From Distichodus sexfasciatus (lineage: Eukaryota; Chordata; Actinopteri; Characiformes; Distichodontidae): 64,000 nucleotides of DNA. The stretch lies in NCBI GenBank assembly GCA_032718565.1, contig JAVGVS010000004.1:3610802-3674801 (forward strand), in the 5' to 3' direction. A program made the position numbers and the translations under genes. The notes below the pieces were generated by a model. It had not been told where the DNA came from, made no database searches, and saw only the letters and a program-made list of their open reading frames with translations. Every line of letters starts with the position of its first letter. The stretch's first letter is position 1. Below are positions 43,307-54,600 of this stretch, in pieces.

Positions 43307-45345
43307 AGAACCCTGGTGTCTTCCCTCTGTGTGCCCGTGGTCGACATTGCGAGCCCCATCTCTGTTAAAGCCATAGACGGCCACCCAGTCAACTCCACCC
43401 CGGTTACACAAATCACCAGACCCCTACAGTTACAGATACCACCACAGCACACCGAACACATCCAACTTCTCGTCCTCGACCATATGCACACCGACATCAT
43501 TTTAGGCTTGACTTGGCTTCGCACCCACAACCCGCACATCGATTGGTCCTTAGCCCAAATCCGCTCCTGGTCACCCACATGCACCCATGCACACCACACG
43601 GCTTCGGTGCCTCTCCAGGCTACAGCCATCGAGAGTCCGAATGCCCACAACCCACAGCACATACCCCCCGAATACACTGATTTGGCTGAGGTTTTTAGTG
43701 TCGCTAAGGCCACACGTCTCCCGCCTCACCGTTCGTGGGATTGTGCTATTGACCTGTTACCTGGCATGGCACCCCCTCGGTTCCGGGTCTATCCATTGTC
43801 CGAGGCGGAAACCAAGGCAATGGAGGATTATGTGGCTGAGGCGCTTAGGAACGGGACCATTAGCAGGTCCACGTCCCCGGCCTCTGCTGGCTTCTTCTTT
43901 ATAGAGAAGAAGGACGGCGGGCTCAAGCCCTATATTGACTACTGAGGGCTCAATGCGGTCACGGTGATGTACCCGTACCCCCTGCCGCTTATCCCCTCGG
44001 CAATTGAGCAGCTCCGCGGGGCTAGGCTTTTCACTAAGCTTGACCTCCGGAGCGCCTACAATCTCATCCGGATCCGGGCAGGCGACTAGTGGAAGCCGGC
44101 ATTCAGTACCACCTCTGGCCATTACCATTATAATATTATGCTTTTCGGCTTGGCCAACGCGCCGTCCTTTTTCCAGGCCTTCATGAATGACGTCTTCCGG
44201 GACATGCTGCACCGCTACGTCGTGGTTTATCTGGATGATATCCTGGTGTATTCTCCAGACTACCCAACGCATGTGCAGCATGTCTGGGCAGTTCTCCGTC
44301 GCCTGCTCCAGAACGGACTATACGCCAAAGGCCGAGAAGTGTGAATTTCACTGAAGTGAAACAGCATTTCTCGGCTACACCATCGGCCCCCAGGGGGTAG
44401 GCATGGACGAGAAAAAGGTGGCAGCAGTCACTGAGTGGCCTGAGCCCACCTTGGTTAAGGCACTGCAGTGGTTCCTGGGGTTCGCCAACTTCTGCAGGCG
44501 CTTTATCCGGAGGTTCAGCCAGGTGGCAGCACCCCTCACGGCCCTCCTCAAGGGAAAGCCGACCCGTCTGGTTATGACGGAGCCAGCCCGTCAGGCCTTT
44601 AACCAGCTTAAGGTCCTGTTCACCCAAGCTCCCGTGCTCAGGCTACCAGACCCCACGAAACCATTTGTCGTGGAGGTAGACGCGTCCGAGGTTGGGCTGG
44701 AGGGGTGCTGTCACAACGGTCCGGGTCCCCGGAGAAGTTACACCCTTGCGCCTTCTTTTCCAGGAAGCTAACAGAGGCCGAGCGGAACTACGACATAGGT
44801 AACCGTGAACTGTTAGCTGTAACAGCCATCAAGGTCCCGGAGCCCATCTTGCGGCCCGGCGTAGTGGTGGTTCCGATCACGTGGAACCTGGACGAGGAGA
44901 TCACCCGACTGGCGGGGGCCCAGCCCTCGTCTGAGGGTTGTCCCCCCGGAAGGGTCTTTGTGCCGGAGCCCCTGCGAAGCCGGTTGTCGAGTGGGGCCAC
45001 ACGATACCTGCTAGTGGGCACCCAGGGGTCGTGGGGACCTTGTGGCTGCTCCAGCATAAGTACTGGTGGCCCGCAATGCATCAGGACGTCCAGAGGGCAG
45101 TAGCCTCCTGTACTGTGTGCGCGACCACCAAGAGGTCAAACCAACTGCCTGCCGGAAAGCTAAGACCCGTCCCGATACCGTCCAGACCGTGGTCCCACCT
45201 CGCGTTGGACTTTGTCACGGACCTGCCGGCATTGAAAGGGTACACCGCTATTCTAGTGATAGTGGACCGTTTTTCGTAGGGTGTGCGTTTCCTTCCTCTG
45301 GTTTCTCTTCCCTCTGCCCTGCAGGTGGCCGAGGCTCTGTTCCAA

Positions 45346-45463
45346 GAGATTCAAGATTCTTTATTTGTCACGTGCAAGTTATACAGGTACAACATGCAGT
45401 GAAATGTATCAAAGACACTGTCAGAAGTGGGATACGAACCCATGCCTCCAGGGGAGACTGTGT
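45346..45463 (-). mobile_element. tRNA-Leu-derived SINE fragment inserted in integrase
   Basis: The integrase text breaks after VAEALFQ (45345) and resumes at FRVYRLPEEILSDRG. The insert on the minus strand starts inside a tRNA-Leu: GCAGTCTCC-like arm, GGGTTCGTATCCCACTTCTG (B box) and ACA at 45419-45463. It continues into a SINE body and ends in GTGACAAATAAAGAATCTTG. It is 5'-truncated at the anticodon arm. The same tRNA type heads the pseudogene at 27643-27725. Confidence 0.72.
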
Positions 45464-46169
45464 GGGTTCCGGGTCTACAGGTTGCCGGAGGAGATCCTCT
45501 CCGACCGGGGTCCCCAGTTTGTCTCCCGGGTCTGGAAGGCGTTCCTGAGCAAGCTGGGGGTCACCGTGTCGCTCACCTCGGGCTACCATCACCAATCCAA
45601 TGGGCAGGCCGAGCGCACCAACCAAGAGCTGGGGAGGTTCCTCCGGTCGTACTGTCATGCCCGGCAGCACGACTGGGCAGAGTTCTTGGTCTGGGCAGGG
45701 TACGCCCAGAACTCAATCCGCCATCCCGCTACTGGCCTCACCCCCTTTGAGTGTGTGCTGGGGCACCAGCCCCCGCTGTGTCCATGGGACACCACACCCA
45801 CCGAGGTTCCTCGAGTGGATGGGTGGTTCCGGGAGGCCGAGCGGGTCTGGGAAGCAGTGCACACGAGCATCCAGCGAGCAGTTCGTAGGTTTACATGTCA
45901 GGCCGATCGGTGGAGACGAGAGGCGCCGGTGTACTGGACAGGTGATCGGGTTTGGCTGTCGACCCGGGATTTACGTCTGGCTCTCCCGTCTCGTAAATTG
46001 TCCCCCAAGTACATTGGTCCTTTTGTTGTCTTAGAAGTTATCAATCCTGTGTCTGTGAAATTGCAACTGCCGTCTCACATGCATATCTTCCCTGTGTTCC
46101 ATGTGTCTCTCCTCAGGGCGGCAGTCCGGGGCCCACTGGATTGAGGAGACACAGAGCCTACGCTGCCAG

Positions 46170-46340
46170 GGAAAGTCGACATCAAGGGCGCCCCCACCTA
46201 CCGCGTCCGGCGGCTAGTGGACTCCCGACGGCGGGGTGGTCGACTGCAATACCTGGTGGACTGGGAGGGGTACGGCCCCGAGGAATAGAGCTGGGTCCTG
46301 GCACGGGACATCCTCAGTCAGGAGCTGATAGAGGAATTCC
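46170..46340 (+). pseudogene. Chromodomain of the gypsy integrase
   Basis: In frame with the integrase C-terminus: YRVRRLVDSRRRGGRLQYLV and DWEGYGPEE, then TAG (46286-46288), SWVLARDIL and LIEEFH. Aromatic residues of the methyl-lysine cage (Y, W) are present. Such domains steer chromovirus integration to marked chromatin. Confidence 0.82.
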
Positions 46341-46423
46341 ACCAGGCCCGGCCAGACCACCCCGCTCCTCGACCTCGGGGCCGCCCCCCCAGCCGGCCAC
46401 GACCACAGTCGGGTCCATGACGG

Positions 46424-46735
46424 CCTCACCCGTGCCTCACTCTGTTTCACACCAGGCTCCAGCTTCGGCCGAGACGTCCGCTACAGGAACTAGCCCTCGC
46501 CGCTAAAGCTAACCGGCTCGCGCTGAGCTCGCTAGCTCGCCTGTTAACGGCTAACCCTTAGCCGCTCTCACCGCGCCTACCCGGACTCCCGTGGTGTTGT
46601 TTTGGTTTCGTTTTTGCTCACAGCTTCGGCTGGGATTTCCGCGGACTGTTTTTGTTTGTGCATTTTTTAATAAAAGCCACGAAGCACCAGACCTCCCCGC
46701 GTCTGCGTCTCCTTCCGCGGTACGGGATCATGACA
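46424..46735 (+). repeat. 3' LTR (5'-truncated)
   Basis: Begins within the LTR at CCTCACCCGTGCC, so the first 283 bp of the LTR (as seen at 41879-42161) are missing. It keeps the part lost from the 5' LTR, with AATAAA at 46669-46674, and ends GGGATCATGACA. Confidence 0.85.
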
Positions 46736-46740
46736 GAAAT

Positions 46741-47910
46741 ACACTACTGTAAGAACTGCAAGTGGCCATTTGAGCTTCTGGTCTCATGTATTGGCCTGTA
46801 ATCCTCTTAAACGTCTTTGTGTAGTAAGTTTGGGGCTTAGTTTTTAGTTCCGATCTGATTGTTTACTTAGTTCTGTTACCAATCTAATTGTCCGAGAGGC
46901 ATTTTAAAACCAAGTCTAAACAAGGGCTAACTAAATGAAGTAAGTAAAGCCATAGGTTATCACCAATGTAATTATATAGTATGAATGCTTGTTAAAATGT
47001 GCTGACCATCAATTTGCTGTAGATCGTTTCACATGCACAAAAAGCCTTATATCTATATAATCAGCAGTATTCAAAAAATACAAAATTGCATTTCTGCATG
47101 TCCAAACAAAACATCACAGGTCAATCCTCTTATGTCATGTTAAATAAAGTTTATGGATCCAGAATAATCTATAATCCATGCTATGCAGCAATACTGTACC
47201 CGAAATGACTCGGTCTTAGTGTAAGCTAAGGTATTTAGATTAAACAAACACACTGAGATCAAGGACCATCTCTAAGAGAGAGAGAGCATAATTTTGAAGG
47301 CATGATCTTTCCATAATAAGCCGATTTTTATTGTTATAGTGCGGATTGATTTCGGAGTGGAACAAATGTATTATGTCACTGAACAGAAAGCAAACAGCTG
47401 GGACTGTGCAATTGAGCAGTGTTCTTTTTTGGCAAAAAAGAGTGAGCAAAAGCCAACTGTAGAGTTAGGCAGGGCAACAAGACCTCAAACCACTACCATG
47501 ATTAACAACACATTTTACCTGCATAATGAATAATGAACAATTAATTTGTTTTAGTTTTTTTTGGTTTGTTTTTGTATTATAACTTGTCTCCATTTTCACA
47601 GACTGTTTTCATTTCATTCTCAGAATCCAGTTTACAGCCTTTGCTCAAAGTGTGATGTTCTGGAGAGTGTCATAATTATAGCTTAACCTCCCCCAAGTCT
47701 AACATTATTTTCCTCTCTACTTTGCCTCCACCAGCACCGGCATTCAGACACAGAAGAATTAATATTGACACATGGAAGGCACATATTCTGCTTATTGACT
47801 AAAATTATAACATCAATGTGTCATTACTGCACTCGGCATTCTGCTGGGGAATGTGCAAAAAGAGTAGGCCTATTAGAAGTATGAAAGTGATCAAAATGCC
47901 ATTGAAGACA
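46741..47910. other. Non-coding, no gene seen
   Basis: Nothing recognised. Confidence 0.5.
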
Positions 47911-47938
47911 TTATTATTATTATTATTATTATTATTAT
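47911..47938 (+). repeat. (TTA)n microsatellite
   Basis: Nine near-perfect TTA units. Confidence 0.97.
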
Positions 47939-47979
47939 AAAAGCAAAGTAGCCAATAATGAACTTAAAGCAAACCACCT

Positions 47980-48420
47980 TCATTTTGTATGCATGCCCTA
48001 ATTTTAAAGGCTGTTACCAAGGGTGTGCGCTATTAGCCAAGCAATTATATGCAGAAAGTTCACTTCCCTGCAGCTACTATGAAAATTAAGGTTGCAAGGG
48101 GGTCATATTAAAATGCATTCATCAAAACGTGTCGGGGACCTCGAAAAGCTCAATACCATAGACGTCCAGCTCAGCTTGCCCCGGAATGGATGTTTTTAAT
48201 TCCCCTCCGGTGCACTGCGGATTAAGTGTTCATTTACAAGGCCATTGAATTTCTATTCCTGTTGTTCAGAATAAGGTTGCAGTGGCCCCTGGGGAGATTT
48301 TCAATTGATTTGCTCGACTTTTGCCTGTTTGACGTAAAGCCCAGGCGCAGAAATGCTATGAGTTGCTTACAAGGACTTAACTGGAGCCTTAGAGTTTTAA
48401 CTTTTGAATAGCTACTTCAG
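47980..48420. other. Possible conserved non-coding element
   Basis: Repeat-free and balanced in composition, with GGATTAAGTGTTCATTTAC and TTTTCAATTGATTTGCTC. No exon signal. Confidence 0.3.
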
Positions 48421-49428
48421 TTCTGACAAAAATACATTATAATACAACATTAATGATACTACAAAATATTTATTGCACCTATTTAATAAATTTGAGGAAA
48501 TACATGAGCACTGAGCATGCTAACTTTTAAAAAGTAGTATGCCAAACTAGTAGTTAATCTTAGAAAAATGTTAGCTAAATGAAGGTTACATGTCAGAGAA
48601 ACTAGTTGTACTAGAACCATATACCTCAGAGATGGGTAGCCGTGCCTCTTTTGAAATATTTTTAGTATAACTAGCTTTCTGAGGTACAACTAAATGAATT
48701 CTAGTTTGCTACATTTAAATATGCCTTTAATATAAACTGGCAGTCAAAAAAGGGATCTCTGTACCATATCTTGGATCATATTATAATAACGGTGAACAAT
48801 ATGATTTTATTTTATGACCAAATTCAACAACTGTGTTTTTTTTTGCAGTTTGCCAGTCTAATACAATTAGAGTTTAGTTTAAGGTTCAAAATTCTACATG
48901 GATCATGACATTTAGGAGTAACTAGTGATCAAATTTAGCTAATTCAAGCCCATTTTTGTTGATGAACATAGTCTCAAAATGGCTCTAAAAAACCTCAATC
49001 TCAGATAATGAAAATAGGTGACGCTTACATTTCATTAAATACCCAGCTTCACTATGTATAAAGATTCAAAGATTTTATGAAAAAATGTATAAAAATTCAC
49101 ATTTTATGTGCAAGATATACATGAGAATCGAAATGCCATTTCTTGCTCACTGGTGTGCGTGCCCTCCCAGTACAACTAGAAGTTTAAGTTAGATTACAAA
49201 ATTTTAACTGAATTAAATAGACATTCCATAAAAAGACAGATAAGACACAATACAAACTGACAAGGCAAGAGACATATTGACAAAAAAACAACAAATAAGG
49301 CAGTTGTGCAAAAAATAAGGCATAAAATTGAAATTAGCCAAGCTATAACCTTAATTAATGGAAACTCTACTATGTTTTTAAGCATTTGCTAGTCCTGGAT
49401 GCTATGACTATGCTAAGAATGAATACAC
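48421..49428. other. Non-coding, no gene seen
   Basis: AT-rich. TAGTTAATC, GTTAGCTAA and AACTAGTTG words at 48530-48700 hint at a decayed MITE without definable ends. Confidence 0.45.
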
Positions 49429-49431
49429 TAA

Positions 49432-49556
49432 GGCCCGGTTTCCTGCTCATGGATTGAGCCTAGTCTTGGACTAAGTTGTAGTATCAATGGAGATTTACTA
49501 TTGAAAATCAAAACTAGTCTAGGACTAGGCTTAATCCTTGACTGGGAAATTGGCCC
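49432..49556. mobile_element. Harbinger-like MITE
   Basis: 125 bp, flanked by TAA on both sides (49429-49431 and 49557-49559) with ends GGCCCGGTTTCC and (inverted) GGGCCAATTTCCCAG. The halves are mutually complementary (GCCTAGTCTTGGAC against GTCTAGGACTAGGC). A 3-bp TWA target duplication and G/C-start ends fit PIF/Harbinger. Confidence 0.75.
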
Positions 49557-51229
49557 TAAATGCCTATGTGGTAATAAAGACGAAAACAGAGACTAGAAAG
49601 CGGAGGCAGTCCAAGTACGTAATAAAAAATGACATCCAGGTCCCTGATGACCTCACTAGAGGCTAATAAGCGAGGCTCTGACAGCGTATCCACGAGAGAC
49701 AGTGCAATCAAGAGCAACCCTGTGTTAGTGCTGTAATCTGAGCCTGAATGATGGATAAGCGTTAAACAGGAACACGATGCTCTCCAAGGACATAGCAGCG
49801 CCAGTCTTTATCTTTCTCACTTTGTGTACCGAGACTGTCGTGCAAAGGTGTCGAAACAAGATGAAGTGCCACAACGACTGTCATTTGCAATGCTAACATG
49901 CTAACTTTGGATCAAGGGCTTTTGAGGGGTATAATGTATTTATAAGCTTGTAAGATACAAGATGATATTTAATGGTGCAATTAGCACACATGGTCACGTA
50001 GCATGGTTTCTAACGAATAAGTAAGCATTTCATTACAAAAACATCTTCTTTCCTCAACGTCACATTAATTCGTAATGTTAACATTCTAACTTCGGATGTA
50101 GAGCCTATAACTTGAGGGATCTTGGTTCTAAGTGCCACCAGAAACTAATAAAACTTAAGAAAAGACCAGAACAAAAAGTCTTTAAAAATGCCTCATTTAC
50201 ACTAGCAGCCAAAAGGTTTCCACACGCTAAGATTTGTTATATTTGCATGTTAATCACTTAGTATTTCTTATAAAATACACTTGTTTTCTGTGCTAACAAA
50301 TAGATGTACATTATGTTCACCATTTGCGTACCCTCATCAGAATATCTTTGTCATGCATTTTAAAATGTCACATCATTGGAATTAATGCCCTGTTGCATAA
50401 AGAATGTGTGACCAATGAGTTTGACCATCAGTTTCTAGGATGCTCAGAATGCTAAGGAAGCCTTTCTGATTCAGTATTCCAGTCACTCTATGCAGATTTC
50501 CAACTCCTAAAGTTGAAGAACAGACTAGTATTTTCACTGTCATCAACACCCAATCAGTGAATCTTTATGCCTTCAAGAAAGTAGAAAAGGAAAGACTTCT
50601 GGATGATGTTGCTCCTGGAATTCTAGAAATGTTATGTTACTCCCTTTCTTGATGTTCTCCCATAATTCTACAAATCTGTCAGTTTCTGCCCTTAAAATCT
50701 TAAGATCCTGAATGGAGAAACTACAGTAAATTATTTATCGAATTCTATGAATAATATCTCAAAGAAAATCTAGTAATCCTTCCGTCTCTGCTTTTAAGAT
50801 GTTGTTACGATTTTTACATTGCAACATTGAATACTGTCTACTTCTTGCAACTTTATGTGTGTTTTTTACGTTTCTAAAGAAAAAAAAAACTCCTGTCAGC
50901 AGTCGGACACTGTCAAAAAAAATACTACTCAAAAAGTGGAAGTGAATGAAAGAAAGAAAGATGGATAACGACAGAGAATTTGGAGAGGTTTTTACTCGGC
51001 TGTGAGTAATTAATGTGACAGGCAGGAGATGGCTAAAGTGTTCAAGAGGTGCTGACACATGTCGCTCCTCTGGGGAGAATGTTTTTTGTCAGGAGGAAGC
51101 TTTAAGACCGGAGACCAGCATTATTTGTTGTTGTCAATCCTTTATTCGGGTCTCTTGGCGACACTGCTTAACCGTCGTTGGCCGGTTTAACAACCCTTCA
51201 GCATCACGAAAGACGTTTTTTTGGTAAAA
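49557..51229. other. Non-coding; possible conserved element at 49570-49910
   Basis: 49570-49910 is repeat-free with several TAAT-type sites (GCTGTAATCTGAGCC). 50200-50235 (AGCCAAAAGGTTTCCACACG) resembles the start of a common fish DNA element, but its other end was not found. No gene. Confidence 0.3.
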
Positions 51230-51935
51230 TATATCTTGACTATAGAAGCACCACATTATACAAAATATAATTTATATATTACTCAACACCCTTTGAAACC
51301 AAGATTTGTGGAGAAAATCTGAACTATATTTTGTATATTTCATGAAACTTCATGACACAAAATATAGTTCAGACTTCCAAATGCCCAATATGCCACAATC
51401 TGAATATTTTCTGCAGTGCTGAGCTGGCATGGGGGTCAAAAATAAGAGGTCAGGTAGCTTTTTTAGTTTAGATGACATCAAAGCCTTGTTGGAAAAAAGC
51501 ACAAACCTGCCTACATTCTGAGAGTGTTCATGATGGAGGTTTGCTGTTTTTTTCTGATTTGAAGCAGGTCAAAGGTTCTGAGACGGAACTAAAGAGGAAT
51601 TTCATTGCTTCAAAACCACTTGAAGCCAACATTCTTGGGCATCAAAGAAATAAGAGGTCAAAGGACTTAGCTATTGGACTATATGAAGAATATATTTTAT
51701 TAAGCTTAAGACCTTGCTGGAAAAATAGCACAAACCTGCCTAGACTCTAAGAGGGTATGTGTTTTTTGCTGATTTGATTCCTGTAAATGCACTGTTATTT
51801 CCCTACAGTATTTTACAGTGTTTTCAACACAGTGAAGTTAACACAATGAAATACTGCACATTTTAAAGAAGGACCGTAAATTGGAAATCAGTGACCTGAT
51901 TCACATCATCCTTTACTTATTTCACCACGCCACTA

Positions 51936-51980
51936 CGAACACACACACACACACTCACTTCACTTCATTTCACTTCACAG
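51936..51980 (+). repeat. (CA)n then CACTT-type microsatellite
   Basis: ACACACACACACAC followed by repeated CACTTCA units. Confidence 0.85.
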
Positions 51981-53489
51981 TCACACAGCTCACACTCACA
52001 CTGATGTGAATTGTGAATCCTCTGTTTCCTTTCTGCTTCAGAAATTAAAGGGCTTTGAAAAGAATTTTGTGTAATTGCCATAAAGTACAATTCTATTTTT
52101 TGTTTGCATTCTAGACTCCATTTAAGAAAATAATGGAATTATTCATTTCCTGCACATTAAGTATACAAAAATAATAGTTATGTATTATTTTTGGAAAAAG
52201 ATCCAACAGGCTACACAGCATAATAATACATTAAATTACAGTATTATTGTATTTGTGAAATAATGTAAAGTGTCCAACTGTATTTTTCAAATTACTGTAT
52301 TGTATTGTAAGTGTCAAGTGCAGAATGCTTGCTGTACAAATACAGTACAAAAAAAGGCTGTAAAGACTGATATACTGTAAATTTACAGTGAAATATTTTA
52401 CAGTGTCGGTCAAAGGTCCAGAATTGGAACTGAAGCTAGTGTGTCACTAAATCTAGCACGAAAGCTTGTAAAACCAGCTTAAGCTTGAAATGGTCTTAGG
52501 TGCAATGAGTCTTTGATGGACCGTTTTACATATTTCAGGTGCCTTCAAGAGTCAGGTTGGACTTTAATAGCAAGAAGAAAAAGAAAGGAGAAGCAAATGT
52601 TGCTTTCCACAAAATATAATTTAGATTTTATCCTTGACAGCCTGTGAAAGCAAAACTTGAAGATAGAAAAATATAGTTATGATTTTACCCTCAAAATCCC
52701 TTGAAACTTACATTTGTGATTAATAAGTAAAATATATTTAGAATCATTAAGCACCACTTAAAGAAAATATAAATTAGCTTTGCACTCAAAACCTCTTGAA
52801 AGCAACATTTTTGGTTGAATTCAAAACTGTATTTTGTATATTGTCTGGTACCTTAAGACACACAACTCAAAACCACTTGAAAACAACATACAATGCTGGG
52901 GAACAAAATTGAGGCAAACAGTTTATTGCATGATTAATGCTTACTTTTCTTGTTTAACAAATACAGGTAAAATAAGTAACAGTGTTTGTATTGTCTGTAT
53001 GCATATTGTATGGACTGTCTGTATCTAGTGTACAATTTAGAAGTGGACAGCTTTTCCCTTGTTTGTCATTAGAAAAGTCAACAGTTTGTGCGAGCTATCT
53101 TACAGCCTTTCACAGTGTGCTGCATCAGTGCTGTTCCATTTATGTCTGATTACTTCCCACAACTATTCAGTGCTCTTAAATTATCTGCCATTAAGTGTGG
53201 CCTTGATATGTGCCAATTTGGAACTTAATTTAACTCTAATTAAAGATCCTAAAACTAGACACTGCCTGCTCTCATCAGTGCCTTAAGTGTTTGTATTAAG
53301 CATAGTGTTCACTATTTTATGCTGAAGAGTGATGCTGATAGTGTAGAGTACTACAGAAACTGTGATAAACTTTGTTTGCCTCATTTTTTGTCCAGCAGTG
53401 TATGTGGGTAAAACTAAAGCAATATTTTGAACCTTGGAGCACCACAGAAAATACAAAATATAGCTAAGTTAAATTAATGTAGTTCAGAT

Positions 53490-53810
53490 TAGGCGTGGCA
53501 CTGTGGCACAGTGGTTAGCGTCGCCGCTCACAGCAAGAAGGTCCTGGCTTCGATCCCCGGATTGGCAGTAGGGCCTTTCTGTGCGGAGTTTGCATGCTCT
53601 CCCCGTGTTTGCTTCCTCATGTTCGTGGGGGTTCTGGTGTCTTCCCAGAGTCCAAAAGCATGCAATATAGTTTGATTGGCGACTGTAAGTAGGCCATGTA
53701 AGGTGTGACTGAGAGCGTGATTTTGTGAGTGCTTTGCGCCCGTAGTTCCCGGAATAGGCTCCCTCGCGACCCCGGTTGGGATTAAGCAGTTTGGATAATG
53801 AAGGAATGAA
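53490..53810 (+). mobile_element. tRNA-derived SINE, family C (full-length-looking)
   Basis: GGCACAGTGGTTAGCGTCG (A box) and TCCTGGCTTCGATCCCCGG (B box) head a 320-bp element. It runs through GTGCGGAGTTTGCATGCTCT, CCCCGTGTTTGC, GTCCAAAAGCATGCAATA and ACCCCGGTTGGGATTAAGCA and ends with a GGATAATGAAGGAATGAA tail. This is a widespread teleost SINE type. TAGTTCAGAT (53480-53489) and TAGTTTATAT (53811-53820) may be the target duplication, although they also match the host array motif. Confidence 0.82.
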
Positions 53811-54600
53811 TAGTTTATATCCTCTAAAACATCTTGAAACCAACCACTGTGGGTAAAATCTAAACTACTTTTGTGATTAAAATAGCTTAGATCTTTAAGA
53901 ATAAATATTGTTTAGATTTTGAATCTTGAAACACTACAAAATGTAGTTTAGATTTTACCCACAAAACCTTAAACTACTGTATATTTTGTATTTCAAAGCA
54001 TCACAAATTTCTTTCTTCCTTCACCAACGTCATTACCCGAAATAAAGTCTAAATTCCTTCCCCTACACGGGGGTAGAAGCAGCAGACATATTGCACTGCC
54101 GTGGAAACCAATAAAAGAGAGATGAGCCGATTCCCACCAGTCTGGAGACTGATCCGGCTGGATCTTCGGCTGGATCGTCGGCTGGATTCATTATGCATGC
54201 GCTACATCATAAGTCAACTCTGCCTTCCCCTGCCCCGAGCGCGCTCAGATGTGCAATAACATTATCACTGCCGTCTGAGCACTCCAAATCTGGCTCCCAC
54301 TCCTATTCCAGTTTCAGTTCTGGTTCTCGTCTGTACTTCAGCAGGAGAAGATTCTGGATTCCTAAACCTCATATTATCACTCATATTCTCATGACAGATG
54401 AGCGAGAACAGAGATTTGAGGGTGAAATCCATATTTTGTATCTTGAAATATCATATAGATTTTACCCACAAATGTTGGGTTCAAAGGGTTTAGAGGGTGA
54501 AATTGAAACTTTATTTTGTATCTTGAAGCTCCTGAAAATAATCAAAATATAGAAACAATTGCTAGTTTCAAGAACTACATTTTGAATATTTTGTGGTGAA

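Larger units (their letters stand above)
43241..46420 (+). pseudogene. pol of the gypsy element (protease, RT, RNase H, integrase, chromodomain)
   Basis: Overlaps the gag end in another frame; slippage at a TG run near 43230 may have created the shift. Protease: LLDSGSAGNFVS (catalytic Asp). RT: KKDGGLKPYIDY, FTKLDLRSAYN, LFGLANAPSFFQ and YLDDILVYS, with stops TGA 43943-43945 and TAG 44087-44089. Frameshifts lie near 44325, 44690 and 44985. RNase H keeps VDASEVG and NRELLAV, then is deleted near 44822. Integrase: HHCC region, first DDE Asp in LALDFVTDLP, TAG 45277-45279, SINE insertion, then DRGPQF and the QAERTNQEL Glu. Stop TGA 46142-46144 precedes the chromodomain. Confidence 0.9.
41879..46735 (+). 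mobile_element. Ty3/gypsy chromovirus (V-clade/sushi-like), defective
   Basis: LTR retrotransposon of 4857 bp flanked by the target duplication GAAAT (41874-41878 and 46736-46740). Order: 5' LTR, gag with zinc knuckle, protease, RT, RNase H, integrase (H2C2 and DDE) and chromodomain, 3' LTR. The chromodomain places it among the chromoviruses. Lesions include nonsense codons in gag, pol and chromodomain, at least three frameshifts, an RNase H to integrase deletion, a SINE insertion and partial LTR deletions. G+C and CpG are well above the surrounding DNA. It cannot move by itself. Confidence 0.93.
51230..54600. repeat. Degenerate array of units with inverted motifs
   Basis: The motif ACAAAATATAGTTTAGATTT followed by TACCCACAAA, and its reverse complement (TTTGTGGGTAAAATCTAAAC), alternate with CTTGAAACCAACAT and AAGCACCAC phrases. 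Examples are at 51240-51375, 52600-52860, 53430-53470, 53830-54000 and 54420-54600. A second unit type (CAAGCCTTGTTGGAAAAAAG with CACAAACCTGCCTA) is duplicated at 51480 and 51712. The array contains CTGTAAA/TTTACAG inverted repeats at 51784-52408 and a SINE at 53490-53810. Confidence 0.55.

Noticed and set aside
42320..43713. Long minus-strand open frames opposite the gypsy element
   Set aside because: Antisense shadows of gag and pol caused by high G+C.
51472..51750. 92-codon open frame
   Set aside because: Spans two copies of a local duplicated unit (CCTTG(T/C)TGGAAAAA); no protein feature.
53484..53843. 119-codon minus-strand open frame
   Set aside because: It is the antisense of a tRNA-derived SINE, and its residues follow the SINE sequence.
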